NCBI RefSeq assembly: GCF_031127835.1
Contig: NZ_JARXHX010000001.1
Span: 186,001 to 250,000 of the forward strand
Length of the DNA stretch: 64,000 nucleotides
Direction of reading: 5' to 3'
Source: Pelagicoccus sp. SDUM812002
GTDB lineage: Bacteria > Verrucomicrobiota > Verrucomicrobiia > Opitutales > Opitutaceae
The position numbers and the translations under genes were made by a program. Positions within the stretch are counted from its first letter, which is position 1. Every line of letters begins with the position of its first letter. This document shows positions 1-11,197 of the stretch, in pieces. A model generated the notes under the pieces. The model was not told the DNA's origin. It worked only from the letters and a program-made list of their open reading frames with translations, and did not search any database.

Positions 1-1
1 G

Positions 2-1861
2 TCCGGCAAGAAGGTTATCATCACCACCATCCAGAAATTTCCATTCATCGTGCAAGGGATCGAGTCGTTGAGCGAACGGAACTTCGCCGTGATCATCGAC
101 GAAGCCCACTCCTCCCAAAGCGGCAAAGCCGCGGACAAGATGAGCACGGCCTTGAGCAAAGACGAAGAGGACGAAGAGGAGCCGGAAGACTTGCAGGACA
201 AAATCCTGAAAGCGATGGAAGGCCGCAAGCTCAGCGAGAACGCTTCGTACTTCGCGTTTACCGCTACCCCCAAGAACGCGACGTTGGAGAAGTTCGGAGT
301 GCAGCTGGTGGACGGCAAGTTCGTCCCCTTTCACTTATACTCGATGAAGCAGGCTATCGAAGAGGAATTCATCCTCGACGTACTCGCTAACTACACGACC
401 TACCGCAGCTACTACGAAATCCAAAAATCTGTCGAAGACAACCCGCTCTTCGACACCGCGAAGGCACAGAAGCGATTGCGAGCCTACGTCGAAGGCCATG
501 CTGAAACCATCGCCGTGAAAGCGGAGATCATGGTCAACCACTTCATGGAGAACGTGTGGACTCCCAAGAAGCTCAAGGGAAAAGCCAAGGCCATGGTCGT
601 AACGCGCAACATTGTCACCGCAATCCGCTATTACTTGGCTATTCGTGAAGCTCTCAAGAAACGCGGCACGCCTTTCAAAGCCATCGTTGCCTTCTCCGGA
701 AAGAAGAAGGTCGACGGAATCGAGCATACCGAAGAGTCCCTGAACGGATTCCCATCCAAGGACATTCCCGACGAATTCGACAGCGACGACTACAAGCTGC
801 TCGTGGTCGCCAACAAGTACCTGACCGGATTTGACCAACCAAAGCTTCACAGCATGTACGTCGACAAGAAGCTTCAGCACGTTCTGGCCGTGCAGACGCT
901 TTCCCGACTCAATCGGGCGAACAAGAAACTCGGAAAGAACGATACCTTCATACTGAATTTCTACAATGCGACCGAAGACATCAAACGAGCCTTCGACCCC
1001 TTCTACACCTCCACCTCGCTCGCGGCGGCGACGGACGTGAACGTCCTCCATGACTTAAAAGACCTCTTGGACGAAGAAGGAGTCTACGAGCAAAGCGAAG
1101 TCATCCAATTCAACGAACTCTATTTCAACAACGTCCCCGCAGATCAGCTTAGTCCCATCATCGATATCGCCGCCGAGCGCTTCAACAACGAGCTAGAGCT
1201 AGAAGAGGATCAGAAGGTTGGCTTCAAGGTTCGGGCCAAACAGTTCGTGAAGATCTACGGACAAGTCGCCTGCATGATCCCTTTCAACAATCCCGATTGG
1301 GAAATGCTGCATTGGTTCCTCAAGTTCCTCATTCCCAAGCTTCACATTACAGACACGGGTGGAGACCAGATGGACGAAATTCTAAACTCCGTCGACCTGT
1401 CGTCCTACGGCCTATCAAGAGTGAAGCTGAACTCCACTATCGGACTCGACTCTTCGGATACGGAACTCGACCCGCAAAACCCGAATCCGCGCAATCCAGG
1501 CGGCGAGGAAGAAAGAGAGACGCTCGATGACATCATCCGAAGCTTCAACGAACGCTTCTTCGCGGGTTGGGAAGAAACCGACGAGAGCCAACGCGTCCGC
1601 TTCGTAAATATCCTTCGCAACGTCGTCAGTAATCCCAACTACGAGGCACAGGTCGTCAACAACGACGACGTGCAGAACCGCAGGCTAGCCTTCGAAAAAA
1701 TCGTCCAGCAGGCAGTCAACCAGCAACGCAAGAACGACCTCGAGCTCTACCGCAAATTCGCCGGCGATGAGGACTTCAAGCAAGCCTACATATCAGAGGC
1801 CATGCGATATCTAACGATGGCCTCGCCCGAAGATTTAGAGAACCTCTTAAGAGCATCCTAG
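2..1861 (+). CDS. hsdR: Type I restriction enzyme R subunit (HsdR), 3' part
   Basis: The reading frame is open from the first bases of the window, so the 5' part lies outside it; the first in-frame start seen (GTG at 50) is internal. The product is the ATP-dependent translocase/endonuclease subunit of a type I restriction-modification complex. Visible helicase motifs are DEAH (in VIIDEAHSSQSGKAADKM), the motif III-like FTATPKN, and the later GFDQPKLHSMYVDKKL and QTLSRLNRANKKLGKND segments typical of HsdR motifs V and VI. The C-terminal third is the acidic, poorly conserved region that contacts the rest of the complex. The N-terminal nuclease domain and Walker A motif would lie upstream. No hsdM or hsdS is present downstream, so they must be to the left or missing. 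The family call is firm; completeness cannot be judged. Confidence 0.9.
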   Translation, partial: SGKKVIITTIQKFPFIVQGIESLSERNFAVIIDEAHSSQSGKAADKMSTALSKDEEDEEEPEDLQDKILKAMEGRKLSENASYFAFTATPKNATLEKFGVQLVDGKFVPFHLYSMKQAIEEEFILDVLANYTTYRSYYEIQKSVEDNPLFDTAKAQKRLRAYVEGHAETIAVKAEIMVNHFMENVWTPKKLKGKAKAMVVTRNIVTAIRYYLAIREALKKRGTPFKAIVAFSGKKKVDGIEHTEESLNGFPSKDIPDEFDSDDYKLLVVANKYLTGFDQPKLHSMYVDKKLQHVLAVQTLSRLNRANKKLGKNDTFILNFYNATEDIKRAFDPFYTSTSLAAATDVNVLHDLKDLLDEEGVYEQSEVIQFNELYFNNVPADQLSPIIDIAAERFNNELELEEDQKVGFKVRAKQFVKIYGQVACMIPFNNPDWEMLHWFLKFLIPKLHITDTGGDQMDEILNSVDLSSYGLSRVKLNSTIGLDSSDTELDPQNPNPRNPGGEEERETLDDIIRSFNERFFAGWEETDESQRVRFVNILRNVVSNPNYEAQVVNNDDVQNRRLAFEKIVQQAVNQQRKNDLELYRKFAGDEDFKQAYISEAMRYLTMASPEDLENLLRAS

Positions 1862-2547
1862 TCGTCTCCGGGTTCGAAATCGTTCGTGCCATTCACATGT
1901 CATCCAATCGGTAGTGGTAGTACGCTACTTCCAAAGTAGCATACGTCAGAAACCAAGCCCGGTCTGAGAATCAGTTCGGCGAGGGGTTCGTTTCCGTTTT
2001 TGGCTAAGTGTCGCGCTAGGGATCACGCTGACAAAAAGCAAAGCCGCCGCAGGCAAACCTTGAGCGAGAAGGACTCTTCCCGCGAGGTGCCCGATTTCAT
2101 CTGGGCCAAGCAGCCGAAATGGATCAAACAAATAGCGTTCCACACGCGTTTGGCCATTTCGCCGTCTTGGTCATTGTCCACAAACAGAAACGATGGTCAC
2201 AAACAGAGTTTCGGCGTTAGCCTTTTAGTCAGTCAAAAACAGGAATCAGGGATTAAGGTCAGTACTGCGGAATTCTATATCCAAATGCATTTAGATACTC
2301 CCTGCCCAATCGAATGATATAGGTTGAAACAGGTTTCAACGTTCATCCGCATAACGGAAACCCTCTATAATTCAGGGTTGCGGTAGAGTATAAGCTCTAA
2401 AGAAAAATAGAGTTTAGGGTTCATGGAACTGTATAAACTACCAAGATACTCTCTTTTTTCATAAAAAATCATGTTGATTATCAGGCACTTAAATCATCTG
2501 CATAAAAACTTTAAGAAATCTGGAGAAAAACGCCCATAAGAAAGGGC
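1862..2547. other. Intergenic region, AT-richer towards its right end
   Basis: No convincing gene is seen in about 690 bases. Short open frames on both strands lack ribosome binding sites and recognisable protein character. The last 200 bases are clearly AT-richer and contain one GAAACCCT (2357-2364) and two inverted copies of its core (AGGGTT at 2374 and 2416). This is the natural place for the promoter of the two genes that follow. Confidence 0.5.
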
Positions 2548-2549
2548 GT
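2530..2549 (+). promoter_or_regulatory. Hairpin over the GTG start of the next gene
   Basis: ACGCCC (2530-2535) can pair perfectly with GGGCGT (2544-2549), with an eight-base loop. The stem covers the G-rich stretch that would serve as ribosome binding site and two bases of the GTG start at 2548. It could limit translation, or it may simply mean that the true start lies further downstream. Confidence 0.35.
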
Positions 2550-3021
2550 GAAAAATAAAGAAAAAGACACAATCATCACGGCCATTGAGGCTTCTCAAAA
2601 ACTGATGCCCGGACTTCATGAAAATGTAATCCTGCCCGAATCCGTTTTGGAAGTGGGTCAATCCGCTCTAAAGAAGAACTATCCAACCCTGTTGAGCAAA
2701 AGCCGCAAGAAGTTGGAAACAGCATCCAAGAGGAGAGATTCACTGCAGGTGACTGAGCCATGCGACTCAAAACCGTTTCTTACGATTTCAGCACTCAAAC
2801 AACACGCTGAGGATCTCGGATACCATCCATCGCCACAATTCCTCGAGCATGCCCGTCTTCATATTTTGGCATGGCTAGGCACGAACGCCGCCGCCTACGA
2901 CATTTTCAGGTCGTGGAGCAAAAGCGCGAATAGAACGACGCCACCTCAGCGAGAACCGGAATCTGAGAAGCCGAACCCGAACAGAAAAAAGGAGGGTCTT
3001 GACCATGGCTCGATCCAATAA
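2548..3021 (+). CDS. Hypothetical protein of the mobile-element core
   Basis: Unrecognised basic protein of 157 residues, start GTG preceded by an AAAGGG-like site. The N-terminal half is helical and lysine-rich. A middle segment (residues ~75-125, from FLTISALKQHAEDLGY to AYDIFRSW) looks like a small folded helical domain. The C-terminus is proline- and charge-rich. Its end overlaps the start region of the relaxase-like gene by a few codons, so the two are probably translated together from one message. In mobile elements a small basic protein just upstream of a mobilisation gene is often its DNA-binding accessory protein; that role is inferred here from position only. The start is uncertain because of the hairpin over it. 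Confidence 0.55.
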   Translation: MKNKEKDTIITAIEASQKLMPGLHENVILPESVLEVGQSALKKNYPTLLSKSRKKLETASKRRDSLQVTEPCDSKPFLTISALKQHAEDLGYHPSPQFLEHARLHILAWLGTNAAAYDIFRSWSKSANRTTPPQREPESEKPNPNRKKEGLDHGSIQ

Positions 3022-4609
3022 ATCTCGGGGCGCAAAAAGGAAATCAAGCGGCAGCGCGGACAGCGTTGCCGCGGTTCTACACCAAGTGGTCCATACCAAA
3101 AAATCGAAGGCGGACCAACTAAAGTCGAAGCTGGTAGCTATGGCCGAAACCGAGATCGCGAAAGCCATCTCTGGGCCTGTAGATCTGGAGGAGGAGGGAT
3201 TCGAATTCGAATCCCTTGGACCTGGCAGCTCATACTGTCGCGACGGGACGGAGATTCGGACTAAGGAACAAGCAAAAGAATGGAGAAATGAAAAGATGAC
3301 AACATTCGATCACTATTACGCACTCGACAAGCATGGACGATGGAAACGCCGTAAACGAAGCGGAGGCGTCTTGAAAAAGCAAGCGGCCACCCTGTTCCCA
3401 GAGCACGACTACATCCTACGGGCACTAGATTCTCTGGGAGTGGATATCTCACCTTTGACTCGTAAGCTCGCGGACAAGGTGACTGACGCATTCGACCGGA
3501 TCGACCCAAACGAAAACGTCATCCTGACTTCGATTCATCCCAACGCTGGATGCCTGCATATTGACCTCATCACGACACGCTTTTGCCGGCCTACACCCGA
3601 ACTGAATAAAATAACCCTTAAAAACCAAAATACTCGACAGGGTAACAACCGCAGCGCGCATGCGGGACCTGCGTTGATCGCCCTACTTCGCTTGCGGGAA
3701 AGAGGAGTATGGCCTGACGAACTCTCCAAGGACCTGGACAAGTTCTTGCGGAAACGCGAACGCGCGACTGAACGCCTTCCAACGGACTACTTAGTCTGTG
3801 ACATTGTCGATCGCTTTCTGGAGGAAGAGCTACCGAAACTTCATAAAGGGATTCCCCACCTGGAGAAAGCCGTCGAGAAAGCGAAGGCAGACTACAAGCA
3901 GCACATCGAACTTGTGGCCGCTAAAAGACTACACGAATTCAAGGTAGCCAAAGGGGACATTGCTCCAGACGAAACCCTAGAAAAGCTGCGCGAGGAAAAA
4001 GCCCGCAAAGAGGAGGAATTAAAGGAGGCACAAAAATACCTCCAAGATTCTGAAAAAGCGTTGCACGATCAAAAAGGGAAGCTCGAAACCCTGAAATCAG
4101 AATCAACCAAGCTTCACCAGGAAACTCAGGAAATAGAAAAACAACTCACCAAAACCAAGAATTCGAACGAAACCCTCTCGAACACGATTTCCGACAAACA
4201 AAAGGAAACCCTCAAACTCGAATCAGAAGTCGAAACCCTTGAACGAAAAACCGCTGATATAAAAATCAAGTTTCGAGAACTTCGAACCTTGGGAGAAAAT
4301 CTCATTCGCCGCTTCAAGAGACTTCAAGATTTCTGCAGGACAATCAATGATACCATCACTCTCCAGGAGGAAGTCTCAAATTCTACTCAACAAGCGCTGG
4401 GAGCACATCGTAAAGATTCAAAAGCTTCGAACCCCCTTTTCGAATCCCTCTACGGACACCTCGTCCAGTACATCAAAAAGAACACAGCCGGAACCCTGAA
4501 AACGTTAGAGGAAAAGTCGAAACCCTTGGAAAAACAAATCAGGGATTTCGAAAGCGAAGCGAAACCCTCTCTTCCCCAAGAGAGTGAGCGAGAAAGGAAA
4601 GAAATCTGA
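3005..4609 (+). CDS. Putative relaxase-like mobilisation protein with long coiled coil
   Basis: Start ATG at 3005 is chosen because GGAGG lies nine bases upstream; a TTG six bases earlier is possible. The 534-residue protein has a basic N-terminal tail, a globular part to about residue 270, then a coiled coil of about 230 residues rich in Lys and Glu. Residues 178-187 (HPNAGCLHID) show the spacing H-x6-H-x-D. That resembles the HxDxxxPHxH metal motif of HUH relaxases of the MobV/Pre type, with the third histidine replaced by aspartate and without the other residues. A long C-terminal coiled coil is also usual in MobV/Pre proteins. It lies opposite a RepA-like ATPase, as in small mobilisable elements. 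A HUH relaxase or replication initiator is my best guess, from motif spacing and context only. The coiled-coil segment carries seven GAAACCCT octamers. Confidence 0.45.
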   Translation: MARSNKSRGAKRKSSGSADSVAAVLHQVVHTKKSKADQLKSKLVAMAETEIAKAISGPVDLEEEGFEFESLGPGSSYCRDGTEIRTKEQAKEWRNEKMTTFDHYYALDKHGRWKRRKRSGGVLKKQAATLFPEHDYILRALDSLGVDISPLTRKLADKVTDAFDRIDPNENVILTSIHPNAGCLHIDLITTRFCRPTPELNKITLKNQNTRQGNNRSAHAGPALIALLRLRERGVWPDELSKDLDKFLRKRERATERLPTDYLVCDIVDRFLEEELPKLHKGIPHLEKAVEKAKADYKQHIELVAAKRLHEFKVAKGDIAPDETLEKLREEKARKEEELKEAQKYLQDSEKALHDQKGKLETLKSESTKLHQETQEIEKQLTKTKNSNETLSNTISDKQKETLKLESEVETLERKTADIKIKFRELRTLGENLIRRFKRLQDFCRTINDTITLQEEVSNSTQQALGAHRKDSKASNPLFESLYGHLVQYIKKNTAGTLKTLEEKSKPLEKQIRDFESEAKPSLPQESERERKEI

Positions 4610-4643
4610 AAAGATCGCCTCCTCGACGGCAAAGTAACATTCA

Positions 4644-4697
4644 TCTGTCTGTTAACTCCCCCCTACGGGGGGAGAGTGAAAACGATAGACAGACAGA
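4644..4697. repeat. Nested inverted repeat between two convergent genes
   Basis: An inner perfect 8-bp stem (CTCCCCCC at 4656-4663, GGGGGGAG at 4667-4674, three-base loop) sits inside outer arms TCTGTCTG (4644-4651) and CAGACAGA (4690-4697). The genes on both sides end here, so a bidirectional terminator is the simplest reading, although no T-run follows. In a mobile-element core a cruciform of this size could also be an origin or nick site. Confidence 0.55.
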
Positions 4698-4712
4698 CGC
4701 ATGCTTAGAGAT

Positions 4713-5867
4713 TCAATTTTTGCCACCAGTGGTCTCGGTCTCAGGCGCCTCTTCTTCCTCTTTGAGCAGTTTCACCATCTCAGCCTTACCATTCCTGAAA
4801 CGCGTGACTTTCTTGGAAGCTTCCAAAGAAAGGATAATCCCACCAGTAAAATCCTTCTTCCCAAAACCCTTCTCATCAACTGCCTTCACAAGCTCTTGGC
4901 GTGACTTGGTTTCCCCTGGGGAATTCGATAGGGTTTCCAGCAAAAACTTCTGTGCTCTCTTTGACCTTTCCTTAGCCTTGTGAGCCTTGTCGGGTTTCGC
5001 GACCGCTGGAGGCATCGCTGCGACAATTACCTTTTCATCCGCAGGTAGAAAGACCCCTGGTTTGCGATGCCAGGTCTTAACCGCACCCAAAATACCGTTA
5101 TTGTTTTTGGCACACGTGCTTTTGACCAAATCGCTTTCCGGATCGGAGCTAGCTCTTTCAAGTATGAAAACAACCCTAGCATGAGCCGCCAAGGCAAACG
5201 AACCAGCAATATCGTGCAACATCGCTACGCCTTTTGCATTCCTTCCCCTCGGCTTAGCCGTGTGTGAAACGATAACTAAGGCAGGACTATCCTCATCGCA
5301 CCCGAATACTCTACGAATCTCTCCGATAACCCTCACAACTGCCTCTCGATTGTCGCCATCGGAGATGGATGTCCAGGGATCAATGACAACAACATCCGGG
5401 TTTATTAGCTTCTTTGCATCTTTGACCTTCTTGGCGAATGTCCCCTCACCAAACCGCTCTCCAAAGGTAGGAGGATTAGAGATAAAAACCCTCTCACCGT
5501 AATCAAATTTAGGATATTGGCTCGCCTCACTGTAAAGCCTTATAGCTCCATTTTCGAACTGGATAACCATTGTCGTGAATTCGCGATTCACCTTCAGTCC
5601 CATCCAGTCTACATCTTTCCGGTTCCTATCGGACTTCAACGCGCCCGCTATCGCCAAGTTCAAGGCTGCCAGACTCTTCCCACATCCCGGCTCCCCTCCG
5701 ATAAGGGTTACAGCGCCCTTCATCACATGACAATCGCCCACCAAATTACCTTTGCTGCTCGGTTTCTTCTCTAAGATCTGGCCGATCGTACGAAAGATCA
5801 ACTCACCATCCCGGGCCTTTTCGCTAAGAGTTTCGAGTTCACGAGTTTTTGAAGAGGATTTATTCAT
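4713..5867 (-). CDS. RepA-like RecA-fold ATPase (AAA_25 type)
   Basis: A 384-residue protein of the RecA-like hexameric ATPase class found as RepA replicative helicase in RSF1010-type plasmids and as AAA family ATPase in many integrated elements and prophages. Walker A is GGEPGCGKS at residues 57-65. Walker B is in VVVIDPWTSI near residue 150, followed by a sensor-like VIVSHTAKPRGRN. The C-terminus (after residue ~290) has a short winged-helix-like segment and an acidic Glu-rich tail. It most likely unwinds or loads at the replication origin of the mobile element. It converges on the relaxase-like gene across the nested palindrome. Start ATG at 5867; an in-frame upstream extension is not evident. 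Family call good, biological role inferred. Confidence 0.75.
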   Translation of the reverse strand: MNKSSSKTRELETLSEKARDGELIFRTIGQILEKKPSSKGNLVGDCHVMKGAVTLIGGEPGCGKSLAALNLAIAGALKSDRNRKDVDWMGLKVNREFTTMVIQFENGAIRLYSEASQYPKFDYGERVFISNPPTFGERFGEGTFAKKVKDAKKLINPDVVVIDPWTSISDGDNREAVVRVIGEIRRVFGCDEDSPALVIVSHTAKPRGRNAKGVAMLHDIAGSFALAAHARVVFILERASSDPESDLVKSTCAKNNNGILGAVKTWHRKPGVFLPADEKVIVAAMPPAVAKPDKAHKAKERSKRAQKFLLETLSNSPGETKSRQELVKAVDEKGFGKKDFTGGIILSLEASKKVTRFRNGKAEMVKLLKEEEEAPETETTGGKN

Positions 5868-6171
5868 AGTAGCCGACGTAGTATTTGAGTTTTCGAGGAG
5901 GCCAGCAGCGGCAGAACCTCGGAATCGGCATCAATGAAACTCCCTTTAGGAGATACAATATTTTCTAATACGCAGAATGGATCGAGTTAATTCCCTTTCT
6001 ACCAGATGATCACAGACACTACGCACGTGATCCACCAGTCCCATGGATTAACCTGCTTCAACTCGGGAACCTATAAAAAATGCGTATATCGAACAACTGA
6101 TGCTCGCACATGAAATTGAGCTGACAGGTATGCGCCAAGCCGGCGATGGCATATGGACAGCAGTTAGCGAC
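5868..6171. other. Intergenic region
   Basis: About 300 bases between the RepA-like gene and the exoD-like gene, presumably holding the promoter of the ATPase. No gene or clear structure is seen. This may be where the mobile-element core meets the stress-gene block. Confidence 0.4.
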
Positions 6172-6795
6172 CTAAAGCAAAAAATTGCGAATGGCGAGGT
6201 AAAGCGCCGCACCGGAAATAACCATGGCAATAATCGCGAGCAAGCCGTCGTTGGCGATCAATGACAGGCCAAATGCAGTCAGGGCGGCTCCCGCAGTGGT
6301 AGCAAGGAAAGGCACAATCTCCAGAGGAGGCATCGTCGCTCCAATAAGGACGCAAAAACCCGCTACTACAGCCGTGCCGATCCCACCCGTCATGAACCCC
6401 ATCCGCGGACGGATAAATCGATCTACGAACCGTGCAGCCGGCCTCACCTTTTTCAGCCCCTTCTCGAATCTGTCCTGAGGCACCGATCGACTCAGCAGCT
6501 TCTGCGGCAGCCAAAAACTCTTCCTTCCTAGAAGGAGCTGTCCCGAAATCAATGTTACCAGAATCCCGATGATCGACGGTATCGTCGGGATGCCGCTCAA
6601 TGGCGTCACCGCTAGAAGCCCGAAGAACAAGATAACCGGACCGAATGACCTCCGCCCGACAGCTTCCATCATTTGCTCAATGCTGACCTCGCTCTTCCCC
6701 CCCGACTCATCGCAAAGCCGGTCCAATACCTCCTCTAGATCGTGAGGCTCCTCTGCCCCACTGTCCTCTTTCTGTGATGTCTCGCTTTTATTCAT
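6172..6795 (-). CDS. ExoD family membrane protein
   Basis: The 207-residue protein matches the ExoD (exopolysaccharide synthesis) family. It has a polar N-terminus, then the hallmark segment after residue ~45 (SFGPVILFFGLLAVTPLSGIP followed by a second hydrophobic stretch), the amphipathic QDRFEKGLKKVRPAARFVDRF region, and two or three further membrane segments ending in a hydrophobic C-terminus. Family members are inner-membrane proteins; in rhizobia exoD mutants show altered exopolysaccharide and alkali sensitivity, and the biochemical activity is unknown. It is the last gene of a minus-strand group that begins with formate dehydrogenase, but the 40-base gap to the DUF1641 gene allows only a weak operon argument. 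Confidence 0.85.
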   Translation of the reverse strand: MNKSETSQKEDSGAEEPHDLEEVLDRLCDESGGKSEVSIEQMMEAVGRRSFGPVILFFGLLAVTPLSGIPTIPSIIGILVTLISGQLLLGRKSFWLPQKLLSRSVPQDRFEKGLKKVRPAARFVDRFIRPRMGFMTGGIGTAVVAGFCVLIGATMPPLEIVPFLATTAGAALTAFGLSLIANDGLLAIIAMVISGAALYLAIRNFLL

Positions 6796-6837
6796 CCTAG
6801 CTCCCTTGACCCAGCCGGACAGGTATCCGTTTAAGTG

Positions 6838-7295
6838 CTACAGTGCTCGGTCGGAATCCTCAGCCTCAGCCCGCTCGCCTTCACCGAGTGCCTGTCCAAC
6901 CGTTTTTAGAATTACAAGTAGGGAAGCCATAGTGCGACGAACATCCGGATCGCGAGCGAGTTTGAGAACCTGCAACGTGCTAGGTGGATCCTTACCGAGA
7001 ATTTCGCTCGCCTGTTCCGTCCCATTGCCAATGCCATCAGCCACGCCCTCAAGCTTTTCGGCCGGGATTTTCGAAAGCACTTCGGCGAGCAATGCGATCG
7101 ACCCAATCAAGCGACGCCCTGGTGGAGCGTTGAGATGCTCCATGGCAACGCCGGACACTTCCGCGAACTGCCCCGTTAAACCCTGCAGTGTCCGCAACGT
7201 GCCCGACTCGCTTAGCGACTCAATCAATCCTTCCAACTCGTCACGAGCAGTTGGGCTTGGCACTGGCTCGGTGGTATATCTCAGACGTTCCGCCA

Positions 7296-7296
<1 letters not shown>
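6838..7296 (-). CDS. DUF1641 protein, formate dehydrogenase partner (YrhD-like)
   Basis: A 152-residue helical protein of the DUF1641 family. The family's conserved part is residues ~20-130 (leucine- and glycine-rich, with LLAEVLSKIPAEKLEGVADGI and the later DPDVRRTMASLLVILKTVG). It is encoded directly after the formate dehydrogenase catalytic subunit: the TAA stop and the ATG start share one base (TAATG at 7296), so translational coupling is likely. The same pairing is known for Bacillus subtilis yrhE-yrhD and in many other genomes. The role is unproven; a scaffold or small partner of the formate dehydrogenase is the usual suggestion. Confidence 0.85.
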
Positions 7297-10253
<2,957 letters not shown>

Positions 10254-10505
10254 GTTTACGCCGACTGCAAAGCTCGTGCCAAACTATTCTGCTGCCCGCA
10301 TCTCCGCTGTTTTGCCAGAACCGGATAACTGCCTGTGACTGGGCTTCCAAAGCACCACGGTTAACCTAGACGCCATCAACGCGAGCAGTACCCCGATGGC
10401 CCACCGCACAGAAACACGCATTCGCAAATTCCGCTCGAATTAGCACTTGTATCCATTTTATTTATACTTTTTTAAATGAACCGACTGCGGGCTAACAAGT
10501 GCTCT

Positions 10506-10775
10506 TCACAGCAGCGTTTGGCACAGCGGATACAAGCGGGTTTCAAACCATACCGCCGGCCTCACTGAAGTCGTCGATCCGGCTAGGCAAAGCCACATGT
10601 CCCGATACGCAGGAGGCGCCGCAAGCACGTTGAAGCACTTGATTTCCCCAGCATCAGTTATCTGCCCGCCTTTCGGATCATAATAGGCGAAGCCGCGCCC
10701 GCAGCTTCCTCGTCCGTGACAAAAAATAGCCATCTCGGTAGCTTCATCCCAGGTAAGGTTCGCGATTTTGTTCAT
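10506..10775 (-). CDS. Small Cys-containing hypothetical protein
   Basis: An 89-residue frame that I do not recognise. It has a cysteine/glycine-rich centre (FCHGRGSCGRGFAYYDP, residues ~18-34) and reads like real protein in the first 60 residues. The AGGAG upstream touches the ATG with no spacer, which argues against this exact start. It lies 250 bases upstream of the formate dehydrogenase on the same strand. It may be a small metal-binding protein or the remains of a longer gene. The 430 bases upstream hold no complete gene. Confidence 0.35.
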   Translation of the reverse strand: MNKIANLTWDEATEMAIFCHGRGSCGRGFAYYDPKGGQITDAGEIKCFNVLAAPPAYRDMWLCLAGSTTSVRPAVWFETRLYPLCQTLL

Positions 10776-10993
10776 CTCCTACTGATATGAAATGCTCCGA
10801 GCGAGAAGCGTAACAAAAAACTCTAAATGCTTCGTTGCCGCCTTCTCCTCTTGTTCCCGACTATCCCTCATGCGACGCTTTCTGCAAAATTCGTGCCCAC
10901 GTTCCCTCCTTGTCCTTCCGAAGCTTACCGCCCTTATATTCAATACGAAGAATCTGTCGCTGCTAAATGCATCAATAAAAGCAAGGGCGACAA

Positions 10994-11197
10994 ATGGAGC
11001 TCATCGCTCTCACACGATGGGGACTAAGTTCCGGTGAATTGATAAACAAAGTAGCCAGCTTCGATTACCACCTCGTGAAATCTCCCGATCCTCAAAATCT
11101 GTTCGTTTCATTAAGCCTTCTAGCCAAACAGAAGTCACGGATCCTTAATATTAACCAGTTCCGCGAAGCTCTGTGGTCGGCAGGAAGTCTGCTCTAG
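10994..11197 (+). pseudogene. Receiver-domain fragment (remnant of a hybrid sensor kinase)
   Basis: The frame encodes ELIALTRWG followed by FDYHLVKSPDPQNL, which aligns with the end of a response-regulator receiver domain. The intact hybrid kinase at 14.5-19.5 kb has VALTGWG then FDEHIVKPANKEAL in the same place, and the damaged one at 39-44 kb has FIAITGRG then FHHHMVKPPDPKKL. The conserved Thr and Lys of receiver domains are present, but nothing of the domain's first half with the phosphorylated Asp is found upstream, where stop codons occur. Only about 65 residues survive. It overlaps the end of the convergent sodC gene by a few bases. Confidence 0.7.

Larger units (their letters stand above)
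2357..5709. repeat. Dispersed AACCCT / GAAACCCT motif cluster
   Basis: Counting by eye, the hexamer AACCCT or its complement occurs 19 times in this 3.35 kb (starts at 2359, 2374, 2416, 2685, 3613, 3973, 4087, 4171, 4207, 4234, 4492, 4521, 4563, 4865, 4930, 5172, 5328, 5487, 5704). Fewer than two would be expected by chance. The octamer GAAACCCT occurs eight times on the plus strand (2357, 3971, 4085, 4169, 4205, 4232, 4519, 4561) and once on the minus strand (4930-4937). Inside the coiled-coil gene five copies read Glu-Thr-Leu, but two (4519, 4561) lie in another frame and one copy is intergenic, so codon usage or protein repeats alone do not explain the pattern. It could be a binding motif of the element. 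Confidence 0.55.

Noticed and set aside
2000-2317. A 105-codon frame after hsdR
   Set aside because: Composition does not look like protein, and no start signal precedes it.
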